Notes under the pieces: model-generated
The model's input: the letters and a program-made list of their open reading frames with translations, nothing else
Database searches by the model: none
What the model was told of the DNA's origin: nothing
Part shown: piece after piece, positions 11,069 to 24,015 of the stretch
How positions within the stretch are numbered: position 1 is the stretch's first letter
How the letters are laid out: each line of letters opens with the position of its first letter
Made by a program: the position numbers and the translations under genes
NCBI GenBank assembly: GCA_036971475.1
Contig: JBAIZL010000005.1
Location: 63,790,655-63,854,654, forward strand
DNA from: Prosapia bicincta
Lineage: Eukaryota; Arthropoda; Insecta; Hemiptera; Cercopidae
DNA length: 64,000 bases
Direction of reading: 5' to 3'

Positions 11069-14000
11069 CTAAAAAAAATGCATGAATTATAGTTCATGGA
11101 TTTTGCGATTTCTACAAAAAATGGATTTCTCATTTAAAAGGCATAATAAACGCAGAATCGACCATATATTCGCATTGTGCTCTTAGAATTGATCTATAAA
11201 AAGTATTATAGGAGCTATGGCAATTGTCATATATTTGCTCTAAAAAAATGCATGAATTATAGTTCATGGATTTTGCGATTTCTACAAAAAATGGATTTCT
11301 CATTTAAAAGGCATAATAAACGCAGAATCGACCATAGATTCGCATTGTGCACTTAGAATTGATCTATAATAAGTATTATAGGAGCTATGGCAATTGTCAT
11401 ATATTTGCTCTAAAAAAATGCATGAATTATAGTTCATGGATTTTGCGATTTCTACAAAAAATGGATTTCTCATTTAAAAGGCATAATAAACGCAGAATCG
11501 ACCATAGATTCGCATTGTGCACTTAGAATTGATCTATAATAAGTATTATAGGAGCTATCGCAATTGTCATATATTTTCTCTAAAAAAATGCATGAATTAT
11601 AGTTCATGGATTTTGTGATTTCTACAAAAAACGGATTTCTCATTTAAAAGGCATAATAAACGCAGAATCGACCATAGATTCGCATTGTGCTCTTAGAAGT
11701 GATCTATAATAAGTATTATAGGAGCTATCGAAATTGTCATATATTTTCTCTAAAAAAATGCATGGATTATAGTTCATGGATTTTGCGATTTCTACAAAAA
11801 ATGGATTTCTCATTTAAAAGGCATAATAAACGCAGAATCGTCCATAGATTCGCATTGTGCTCTTAGAATTGATCTATAAAAAGTATTATAGGAGCTATGG
11901 CAATTGTCATATATTTGCTCTAAAAAAATGCATGAATTATAGTTCATGGATTTTGCGATTTCTACAAAAAATGGATTTCTCATTTAAAAGGCATAATAAA
12001 CGCAGAATCGACCATAGATTCGCATTGTGCACTTAGAATTGATCTATAATAAGTATTATAGGAGCTATGGCAATTGTCATATATTTGCTCTAAAAAAATG
12101 CATGAATTATAGTTCATGGATTTTGCGATTTCTACAAAAAATGGATTTCTCATTTAAAAGGCATAATAAACGCAGAATCGACCATAGATTCGCATTGTGC
12201 ACTTAGAATTGATCTATAATAAGTATTATAAGAGCTATCGCAATTGTCATATATTTGCTCTAAAAAAAATGCATGAATTATAGTTCATGGATTTTGCGAT
12301 TTCTACAAAAAATGGATTTCTCATTTAAAAGGCATAATAAACGCAGAATCGACCATAGATTCGCATTGTGCACTTAGAATTGATCTATAAGAAGTATTAT
12401 AGGAGCTATCGCAATTGTCATATATTTTCTCTAAAAAAATGCATGAATTATAGTTCATGGATTTTACGATTTCTACAAAAAATGGATTTCTCATTTAATA
12501 GGCATAATAAACGCAGAATCGACCATAGATTCGCATTGTGCTCTTAGAATTGATCTATAATAAGTATTATAGGAGCTATCGCAATTGTCATATATTTTCT
12601 CTAAAAAAATGCATGAATTATAGTTCATGGATTTTGCGATTTCTACAAAAAACGGATTTCTCATTTAAAAGGCATAATAAACGCAGAATCGACCATAGAT
12701 TCGCATTGTGCTCTTAGAATTGATCTATAATAAGTATTATAGGAGCTATCGCAATTGTCATATATTTTCTCTAAAAAAATGCATGGATTATAGTTCATGG
12801 ATTTTGCGATTTCTACAAAAAATGGATTTCTCATTTAAAAGGCATAATAAACGCAGAATCGTCCATAGATTCGCATTGTGCTCTTAGAATTGATCTATAA
12901 TAAGTATTATAGGAGCTATCGAAATTGTCATATATTTTCTCTAAAAAAATGCATGGATTATAGTTCATGGATTTTGCGATTTCTACAAAAAATGGATTTC
13001 TCATTTAAAAGGCATAATAAACGCAGAATCGTCCATAGATTCGCATTGTGCTCTTAGAATTGATCTATAAAAAGTATTATAGGAGCTATGGCAATTGTCA
13101 TATATTTGCTCTAAAAAAATGCATGAATTATAGTTCATGGATTTTGCGATTTCTACAAAAAATGGATTTCTCATTTAAAAGGCATAATAAACGCAGAATC
13201 GACCATAGATTCGCATTGTGCACTTAGAATTGATCTATAATAAGTATTATAGGAGCTATGGCAATTGTCATATATTTGCTCTAAAAAAATGCATGAATTA
13301 TAGTTCATGGATTTTGCGATTTCTACAAAAAATGGATTTCTCATTTAAAAGGCATAATAAACGCAGAATCGACCATAGATTCGCATTGTGCACTTAGAAT
13401 TGATCTATAATAAGTATTATAAGAGCTATCGCAATTGTCATATATTTGCTCTAAAAAAAATGCATGAATTATAGTTCATGGATTTTGCAATTTCTACAAA
13501 AAATGGATTTCTCATTTAAAAGGCATAATAAACGCAGAATCGACCATAGATTCGCATTGTGCACTTAGAATTGATCTATAATAAGTATTATAGGAGCTAT
13601 CGCAATTGTCATATATTTTCTCTAAAAAAATGCATGAATTATAGTTCATGGATTTTGCGATTTCTACAAAAAATGGATTTCTCATTTAAAAGGCATAATA
13701 AACGCAGAATCGACCATAGATTCGCATTGTGCACTTAGAATTGATCTATAAAAAGTATTATAGGAGCTATCGCAATTGTCATATATTTTCTCTAAAAAAA
13801 TGCATGAATTATAGTTCATGGATTTTACGATTTCTACAAAAAATGGATTTCTCATTTAATAGGCATAATAAACGCAGAATCGACCATAGATTCGCATTGT
13901 GCTCTTAGAATTGATCTATAATAAGTATTATAGGAGCTATCGCAATTGTCATATATTTTCTCTAAAAAAATGCATGGATTATAGTTCATGGATTTTGCGA

Positions 14001-16349
14001 TTTCTACAAAAAATGGATTTCTCATTTAAAAGGCCTAATAAACGCAGAATCGTCCATAGATTCGCATTGTGCTCTTAGAATTGATCTATAAAAAGTATTA
14101 TAGGAGCTACGGCAATTGTCATATATTTGCTCTAAAAAAAATGCATGAATTATAGTTCATGGATTTTGCGATTTCTACAAAAAATGGATTTCTCATTTAA
14201 AAGGCATAATAAACGCAGAATCGACCATAGATTCGCATTGTGCTCTTAGAATTGATCTATATTAAGTATTGTAAGAGCTATCGAAATTGTCATATATTTG
14301 CTCTAAAAAAAATGCATGAATTATATTTCATGGATTTTGCGATTTCTACAAAAAATGGATTTCTCATTTAAAAGGCATAATAAACGCAGAATCGTCCATA
14401 GATTCGCATTGTGCTCTTACAATTGATCTATAATAAGTATTATAGGAGCTATCGCAATTGTCATATATTTTCTCTAAAAAAATGCATGAATTATAGTTCA
14501 TGGATTTTGCGATTTCTACAAAAAACGGATTTCTCATTTAAAAGGCATAATAAACGCAGAATCGACCATAGATTCGCATTGTGCTCTTAGAATTGATCTA
14601 TAATAAGTATTATAGGAGCTATCGAAATTGTCATATATTTTCTCTAAAAAAATGCATGGATTATAGTTCATGGATTTTGCGATTTCTACAAAAAATGGAT
14701 TTCTCATTTAAAAGGCATAATAAACGCAGAATCGTCCATAGATTCGCATTGTGCTCTTAGAATTGATCTATAAAAAGTATTATAGGAGCTATGGCAATTG
14801 TCATATATTTGCTCTAAAAAAATGCATGAATTATAGTTCATGGATTTTGCGATTTCTACAAAAAATGGATTTCTCATTTAAAAGGCATAATAAACGCAGA
14901 ATCGACCATAGATTCGCATTGTGCACTTAGAAAATATCTATAATAGGTATTATAGGAGCTATGGCAATTGTCATATATTTGCTCTAAAAAATTGCATGAA
15001 TTATAGTTCATGGGTTTTGCGATTTCTACAAAAAATGGATTGCTCATTTAAAAGGCATAATAAACGCAGAATCGACCATAGATTCGCATTGTGCACTTAG
15101 AATTGATCTATAATAAGTATTATAAGAGCTATCGCAATTGTCATATATTTGCTCTAAAAAAAATGCATGAATTATAGTTCATGGATTTTGCGATTTCTAC
15201 AAAAAATGGATTTCTCATTTAAAAGGCATAATAAACGCAGAATCGACCATAGATTCGCATTGTGCACTTAGAATTGATCTATAATAAGTATTATAGGAGC
15301 TATCGCAATTGTCATATATTTTCTCTAAAAAAATGCATGAATTATAGTTCATGGATTTTGCGATTTCTACAAAAAATGGATTTCTCATTTAAAAGGCATA
15401 ATAAACGCAGAATCGACCATAGATTCGCATTGTGCACTTAGAATTGATCTATAAAAAGTATTATAGGAGCTATCGCAATTGTCATATATTTTCTCTAAAA
15501 AAATGCATGAATTATAGTTCATGGATTTTACGATTTCTACAAAAAATGGATTTCTCATTTAATAGGCATAATAAACGCAGAATCGACCATAGATTCGCAT
15601 TGTGCTCTTAGAATTGATCTATAATAAGTATTATAGGAGCTATCGCAATTGTCATATATTTTCTCTAAAAAAATGCATGAATTATAGTTCATGGATTTTG
15701 CGATTTCTACAAAAAACGGATTTCTCATTTAAAAGGCATAATAAACGCAGAATCGACCATAGATTCGCATTGTGCTCTTAGAATTGATCTATAATAAGTA
15801 TTATAGGAGCTATCGCAATTGTCATATATTTTCTCTAAAAAAATGCATGGATTATAGTTCATGGATTTTGCGATTTCTACAAAAAATGGATTTCTCATTT
15901 AAAAGGCATAATAAACGCAGAATCGTCCATAGATTCGCATTGTGCTCTTAGAATTGATCTATAAAAAGTATTATAGGAGCTACGGCAATTGTCATATATT
16001 TGCTCTAAAAAAAATGCATGAATTATAGTTCATGGATTTTGCGATTTCTACAAAAAATGGATTTCTCATTTAAAAGGCATAATTAAACGCAGAATCGACC
16101 ATATATTCGCATTGTGCTCTTAGAATTGATCTATAATAAGTATTATAGGAGCTATGGCAATTGTCATATATTTGCTCTAAAAAAAAAATGCATGAATTAT
16201 AGTTCATGGATTTTGCGATTTCTACAAAAAATGGATTTCTCATTTAAAAGGCATAATAAACGCAGAATCGACCATAGATTCAAATTGTGCACTTAGAATT
16301 GATCTATATTAAGTATTGTAAGAGCTATCGAAATTGTCATATATTTGCT
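11069..16349 (+). repeat. 31-monomer higher-order repeat, copy 1 (5,281 bp)
   Basis: Begins like beta-plus and diverges after ten monomers (about 12771). It carries private marks: GATTTTGCAATTT at about 13485, AGGCCTAATAAAC at 14031, TTATATTTC at about 14323, CTTACAATTG at about 14417, AGAAAATATCT at about 14930, AATTGCATG with GGGTTTTGCG at about 14990-15015, a one-base insertion CATAATTAAACG at about 16080, and a ten-A tract at 16179. Each recurs 5,281 bp later. The true duplication break lies inside an alpha-4-type monomer between about 10.91 and 11.00 kb; the coordinates used here are the nearest monomer boundary. Confidence 0.88.
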
Positions 16350-19300
16350 CTAAAAAAAATGCATGAATTATAGTTCATGGATTTTGCGATTTCTACAAAA
16401 AATGGATTTCTCATTTAAAAGGCATAATAAACGCAGAATCGACCATATATTCGCATTGTGCTCTTAGAATTGATCTATAAAAAGTATTATAGGAGCTATG
16501 GCAATTGTCATATATTTGCTCTAAAAAAATGCATGAATTATAGTTCATGGATTTTGCGATTTCTACAAAAAATGGATTTCTCATTTAAAAGGCATAATAA
16601 ACGCAGAATCGACCATAGATTCGCATTGTGCACTTAGAATTGATCTATAATAAGTATTATAGGAGCTATGGCAATTGTCATATATTTGCTCTAAAAAAAT
16701 GCATGAATTATAGTTCATGGATTTTGCGATTTCTACAAAAAATGGATTTCTCATTTAAAAGGCATAATAAACGCAGAATCGACCATAGATTCGCATTGTG
16801 CACTTAGAATTGATCTATAATAAGTATTATAGGAGCTATCGCAATTGTCATATATTTTCTCTAAAAAAATGCATGAATTATAGTTCATGGATTTTGTGAT
16901 TTCTACAAAAAACGGATTTCTCATTTAAAAGGCATAATAAACGCAGAATCGACCATAGATTCGCATTGTGCTCTTAGAAGTGATCTATAATAAGTATTAT
17001 AGGAGCTATCGAAATTGTCATATATTTTCTCTAAAAAAATGCATGGATTATAGTTCATGGATTTTGCGATTTCTACAAAAAATGGATTTCTCATTTAAAA
17101 GGCATAATAAACGCAGAATCGTCCATAGATTCGCATTGTGCTCTTAGAATTGATCTATAAAAAGTATTATAGGAGCTATGGCAATTGTCATATATTTGCT
17201 CTAAAAAAATGCATGAATTATAGTTCATGGATTTTGCGATTTCTACAAAAAATGGATTTCTCATTTAAAAGGCATAATAAACGCAGAATCGACCATAGAT
17301 TCGCATTGTGCACTTAGAATTGATCTATAATAAGTATTATAGGAGCTATGGCAATTGTCATATATTTGCTCTAAAAAAATGCATGAATTATAGTTCATGG
17401 ATTTTGCGATTTCTACAAAAAATGGATTTCTCATTTAAAAGGCATAATAAACGCAGAATCGACCATAGATTCGCATTGTGCACTTAGAATTGATCTATAA
17501 TAAGTATTATAAGAGCTATCGCAATTGTCATATATTTGCTCTAAAAAAAATGCATGAATTATAGTTCATGGATTTTGCGATTTCTACAAAAAATGGATTT
17601 CTCATTTAAAAGGCATAATAAACGCAGAATCGACCATAGATTCGCATTGTGCACTTAGAATTGATCTATAAGAAGTATTATAGGAGCTATCGCAATTGTC
17701 ATATATTTTCTCTAAAAAAATGCATGAATTATAGTTCATGGATTTTACGATTTCTACAAAAAATGGATTTCTCATTTAATAGGCATAATAAACGCAGAAT
17801 CGACCATAGATTCGCATTGTGCTCTTAGAATTGATCTATAATAAGTATTATAGGAGCTATCGCAATTGTCATATATTTTCTCTAAAAAAATGCATGAATT
17901 ATAGTTCATGGATTTTGCGATTTCTACAAAAAACGGATTTCTCATTTAAAAGGCATAATAAACGCAGAATCGACCATAGATTCGCATTGTGCTCTTAGAA
18001 TTGATCTATAATAAGTATTATAGGAGCTATCGCAATTGTCATATATTTTCTCTAAAAAAATGCATGGATTATAGTTCATGGATTTTGCGATTTCTACAAA
18101 AAATGGATTTCTCATTTAAAAGGCATAATAAACGCAGAATCGTCCATAGATTCGCATTGTGCTCTTAGAATTGATCTATAATAAGTATTATAGGAGCTAT
18201 CGAAATTGTCATATATTTTCTCTAAAAAAATGCATGGATTATAGTTCATGGATTTTGCGATTTCTACAAAAAATGGATTTCTCATTTAAAAGGCATAATA
18301 AACGCAGAATCGTCCATAGATTCGCATTGTGCTCTTAGAATTGATCTATAAAAAGTATTATAGGAGCTATGGCAATTGTCATATATTTGCTCTAAAAAAA
18401 TGCATGAATTATAGTTCATGGATTTTGCGATTTCTACAAAAAATGGATTTCTCATTTAAAAGGCATAATAAACGCAGAATCGACCATAGATTCGCATTGT
18501 GCACTTAGAATTGATCTATAATAAGTATTATAGGAGCTATGGCAATTGTCATATATTTGCTCTAAAAAAATGCATGAATTATAGTTCATGGATTTTGCGA
18601 TTTCTACAAAAAATGGATTTCTCATTTAAAAGGCATAATAAACGCAGAATCGACCATAGATTCGCATTGTGCACTTAGAATTGATCTATAATAAGTATTA
18701 TAAGAGCTATCGCAATTGTCATATATTTGCTCTAAAAAAAATGCATGAATTATAGTTCATGGATTTTGCAATTTCTACAAAAAATGGATTTCTCATTTAA
18801 AAGGCATAATAAACGCAGAATCGACCATAGATTCGCATTGTGCACTTAGAATTGATCTATAATAAGTATTATAGGAGCTATCGCAATTGTCATATATTTT
18901 CTCTAAAAAAATGCATGAATTATAGTTCATGGATTTTGCGATTTCTACAAAAAATGGATTTCTCATTTAAAAGGCATAATAAACGCAGAATCGACCATAG
19001 ATTCGCATTGTGCACTTAGAATTGATCTATAAAAAGTATTATAGGAGCTATCGCAATTGTCATATATTTTCTCTAAAAAAATGCATGAATTATAGTTCAT
19101 GGATTTTACGATTTCTACAAAAAATGGATTTCTCATTTAATAGGCATAATAAACGCAGAATCGACCATAGATTCGCATTGTGCTCTTAGAATTGATCTAT
19201 AATAAGTATTATAGGAGCTATCGCAATTGTCATATATTTTCTCTAAAAAAATGCATGGATTATAGTTCATGGATTTTGCGATTTCTACAAAAAATGGATT

Positions 19301-21630
19301 TCTCATTTAAAAGGCCTAATAAACGCAGAATCGTCCATAGATTCGCATTGTGCTCTTAGAATTGATCTATAAAAAGTATTATAGGAGCTACGGCAATTGT
19401 CATATATTTGCTCTAAAAAAAATGCATGAATTATAGTTCATGGATTTTGCGATTTCTACAAAAAATGGATTTCTCATTTAAAAGGCATAATAAACGCAGA
19501 ATCGACCATAGATTCGCATTGTGCTCTTAGAATTGATCTATATTAAGTATTGTAAGAGCTATCGAAATTGTCATATATTTGCTCTAAAAAAAATGCATGA
19601 ATTATATTTCATGGATTTTGCGATTTCTACAAAAAATGGATTTCTCATTTAAAAGGCATAATAAACGCAGAATCGTCCATAGATTCGCATTGTGCTCTTA
19701 CAATTGATCTATAATAAGTATTATAGGAGCTATCGCAATTGTCATATATTTTCTCTAAAAAAATGCATGAATTATAGTTCATGGATTTTGCGATTTCTAC
19801 AAAAAACGGATTTCTCATTTAAAAGGCATAATAAACGCAGAATCGACCATAGATTCGCATTGTGCTCTTAGAATTGATCTATAATAAGTATTATAGGAGC
19901 TATCGAAATTGTCATATATTTTCTCTAAAAAAATGCATGGATTATAGTTCATGGATTTTGCGATTTCTACAAAAAATGGATTTCTCATTTAAAAGGCATA
20001 ATAAACGCAGAATCGTCCATAGATTCGCATTGTGCTCTTAGAATTGATCTATAAAAAGTATTATAGGAGCTATGGCAATTGTCATATATTTGCTCTAAAA
20101 AAATGCATGAATTATAGTTCATGGATTTTGCGATTTCTACAAAAAATGGATTTCTCATTTAAAAGGCATAATAAACGCAGAATCGACCATAGATTCGCAT
20201 TGTGCACTTAGAAAATATCTATAATAGGTATTATAGGAGCTATGGCAATTGTCATATATTTGCTCTAAAAAATTGCATGAATTATAGTTCATGGGTTTTG
20301 CGATTTCTACAAAAAATGGATTGCTCATTTAAAAGGCATAATAAACGCAGAATCGACCATAGATTCGCATTGTGCACTTAGAATTGATCTATAATAAGTA
20401 TTATAAGAGCTATCGCAATTGTCATATATTTGCTCTAAAAAAAATGCATGAATTATAGTTCATGGATTTTGCGATTTCTACAAAAAATGGATTTCTCATT
20501 TAAAAGGCATAATAAACGCAGAATCGACCATAGATTCGCATTGTGCACTTAGAATTGATCTATAATAAGTATTATAGGAGCTATCGCAATTGTCATATAT
20601 TTTCTCTAAAAAAATGCATGAATTATAGTTCATGGATTTTGCGATTTCTACAAAAAATGGATTTCTCATTTAAAAGGCATAATAAACGCAGAATCGACCA
20701 TAGATTCGCATTGTGCACTTAGAATTGATCTATAAAAAGTATTATAGGAGCTATCGCAATTGTCATATATTTTCTCTAAAAAAATGCATGAATTATAGTT
20801 CATGGATTTTACGATTTCTACAAAAAATGGATTTCTCATTTAATAGGCATAATAAACGCAGAATCGACCATAGATTCGCATTGTGCTCTTAGAATTGATC
20901 TATAATAAGTATTATAGGAGCTATCGCAATTGTCATATATTTTCTCTAAAAAAATGCATGAATTATAGTTCATGGATTTTGCGATTTCTACAAAAAACGG
21001 ATTTCTCATTTAAAAGGCATAATAAACGCAGAATCGACCATAGATTCGCATTGTGCTCTTAGAATTGATCTATAATAAGTATTATAGGAGCTATCGCAAT
21101 TGTCATATATTTTCTCTAAAAAAATGCATGGATTATAGTTCATGGATTTTGCGATTTCTACAAAAAATGGATTTCTCATTTAAAAGGCATAATAAACGCA
21201 GAATCGTCCATAGATTCGCATTGTGCTCTTAGAATTGATCTATAAAAAGTATTATAGGAGCTACGGCAATTGTCATATATTTGCTCTAAAAAAAATGCAT
21301 GAATTATAGTTCATGGATTTTGCGATTTCTACAAAAAATGGATTTCTCATTTAAAAGGCATAATTAAACGCAGAATCGACCATATATTCGCATTGTGCTC
21401 TTAGAATTGATCTATAATAAGTATTATAGGAGCTATGGCAATTGTCATATATTTGCTCTAAAAAAAAAATGCATGAATTATAGTTCATGGATTTTGCGAT
21501 TTCTACAAAAAATGGATTTCTCATTTAAAAGGCATAATAAACGCAGAATCGACCATAGATTCGCATTGTGCACTTAGAATTGATCTATAATAAGTATTAT
21601 AAGAGCTATCGCAATTGTCATATATTTGCT
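16350..21630 (+). repeat. 31-monomer higher-order repeat, copy 2 (5,281 bp)
   Basis: Tandem copy of 11069-16349. Private marks reappear at the exact offset: AGGCCT at 19312, the AATTAAACG insertion near 21362, and ten A from 21460. I saw no difference until the last monomer, where copy 1 reads GATTCAAATTG (16281) and copy 2 reads GATTCGCATTG (21562). The identity ends there, in the middle of a monomer. This is either a very recent exchange or an assembly duplication. Confidence 0.88.
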
Positions 21631-24015
21631 CTAAAAAAAATGCATGAATTATAGTTCATGGATTTTGCGATTTCTACAAAAAATGGATTTCTCATTTAAA
21701 AGGCATAATAAACGCAGAATCGACCATAGATTCGCATTGTGCACTTAGAATTGATCTATAATAAGTATTATAGGAGCTATCGCAATTGTCATATATTTTC
21801 TCTAAAAAAATGCATGAATTATAGTTCATGGATTTTGCGATTTCTACAAAAAATGGATTTCTCATTTAAAAGGCATAATAAACGCAGAATCGACCATAGA
21901 TTCGCATTGTGCACTTAGAATTGATCTATAAAAAGTATTATAGGAGCTATCGCAATTGTCATATATTTTCTCTAAAAAAATGCATGAATTATAGTTCATG
22001 GATTTTACGATTTCTACAAAAAATGGATTTCTCATTTAATAGGCATAATAAACGCAGAATCGACCATAGATTCGCATTGTGCTCTTAGAATTGATCTATA
22101 ATAAGTATTATAGGAGCTATCGCAATTGTCATATATTTGCTCTAAAAAAATGCATGAATTATAGTTCATGGATTTTGCGATTTCTACAAAAAATGGATTT
22201 CTCATTTAAAAGGCATAATAAACGCAGAATCGACCATAGATTCGCATTGTGCACTTAGAAAATATCTATAATAAGTATTATAGGAGCTATGGCAATTGTC
22301 ATATATTTGCTCTAAAAAAATGCATGAATTATAGTTCATGGATTTTGCGATTTCTACAAAAAATGGATTTCTCATTTAAAAGGCATAATAAACGCAGAAT
22401 CGACCATAGATTCGCATTGTGCACTTAGAATTGATCTATAATAAGTATTATAAGAGCTATCGCAATTGTCATATATTTGCTCTAAAAAAAATGCATGAAT
22501 TATAGTTCATGGATTTTGCGATTTCTACAAAAAATGGATTTCTCATTTAAAAGGCATAATAAACGCAGAATCGACCATAGATTCGCATTGTGCACTTAGA
22601 ATTGATCTATAATAAGTATTATAGGAGCTATCGCAATTGTCATATATTTTCTCTAAAAAAATGCATGAATTATAGTTCATGGATTTTACGATTTCTACAA
22701 AAAATGGATTTCTCATTTAATAGGCATAATAAACGCAGAATCGACCATAGATTCGCATTGTGCTCTTAGAATTGATCTATAATAAGTATTATAGGAGCTA
22801 TCGCAATTGTCATATATTTTCTCTAAAAAAATGCATGGATTATAGTTCATGGATTTTGCGATTTCTACAAAAAATGGATTTCTCATTTAAAAGGCATAAT
22901 AAACGCAGAATCGTCCATAGATTCGCATTGTGCTCTTAGAATTGATCTATAAAAAGTATTATAGGAGCTACGGCAATTGTCATATATTTGCTCTAAAAAA
23001 AATGCATGAATTATAGTTCATGGATTTTGCGATTTCTACAAAAAATGGATTTCTCATTTAAAAGGCATAATAAACGCAGAATCGACCATAGATTCGCATT
23101 GTGCTCTTAGAATTGATCTATAATAAGTATTATAGGAGCTATGGCAAATGTCATATATTTGCTCTAAAAAAAATGCATGAATTATAGTTCATGGATTTTG
23201 CGATTTCTACAAAAAATGGATTTCTCATTTAAAAGGCATAATAAACGCAGAATCGACCATAGATTCGCATTGTGCACTTAGAATTGACCTATAATAAGTA
23301 TTATAAGAGCTATGGCAATTGTCATATATTTGCTCTAAAAAAATGCATGAATTATAGTTCATGGATTTTGCGATATCTACAAAAAATGGATTTCTCATTT
23401 AAAAGGCATAATAAACGCAGAATCGACCATAGATTCGCATTGTGCACTTAGAATTGATCTATAATAAGTATTATAGGAGCTATCGCAATTGTCATATATT
23501 TTCTCTAAAAAAATGCATGAATTATAGTTCATGGATTTTACGATTTCTACAAAAAATGGATTTCTCATTTAATAGGCATAATAAACGCAGAATCGACCAT
23601 AGATTCGCATTGTGCTCTTAGAATTGATCTATAATAAGTATTATAGGAGCTATCGCGATTGTCATATATTTTCTCTTAAAAAATGCATGAATTATAGTTC
23701 ATGGATTTTGCGATTTCTACAAAAAATGGATTTCTCATTTAAAAGGCATAATAAACGCAGAATCGACCATAGATTCGCATTGTGCTCTTAGAATTGATCT
23801 ATAATAAGTATTATAGGAACTATGGCAATTGTCATATATTTGCTCTAAAACAAATGCATGAATTATAGTTCATGGATTTTGCGATTTCTACAAAAAATGG
23901 ATTTCTCATTTAAAAGGCATAATAAACGCAGAATCGACCATAGATTCGCATTGTGCACTTAGAATTGATCTATAATAAGTATTATAAGAGCTATCGCAAT
24001 TGTCATATATTTGCT
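21631..24015 (+). repeat. Transition zone, 14 monomers without a long period
   Basis: The first few monomers echo the end of the 31-mer (21631 resembles 20435, an offset of 1,196 bp), including AGAAAATATCT near 22258. Private changes then accumulate: GGCAAATGTC (about 23143), GAATTGACCT (about 23281), CGATATCTAC (about 23371), the CTCTTAAAAAATG variant (about 23673), GGAACTATGG (about 23817) and AAAACAAATG (about 23848). CTCTTAAAAAATG, rare to the left, is common to the right, so the character of the array changes here. Confidence 0.75.

Noticed and set aside
16114..16296. Open frames of 60-65 codons on the + strand (e.g. 16114, 25996, 36206, 46396, 59675) with similar peptides
   Set aside because: They are one stretch of the satellite read through about one monomer. 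They exist only where variants such as GCTCTTGG or the 4-bp deletion remove a stop, and usually start at the TTG/ATG-like context of the preceding copy. Most of the 376 monomers have stops in this frame. There is no codon-usage signal and no ribosome-binding or splice context.
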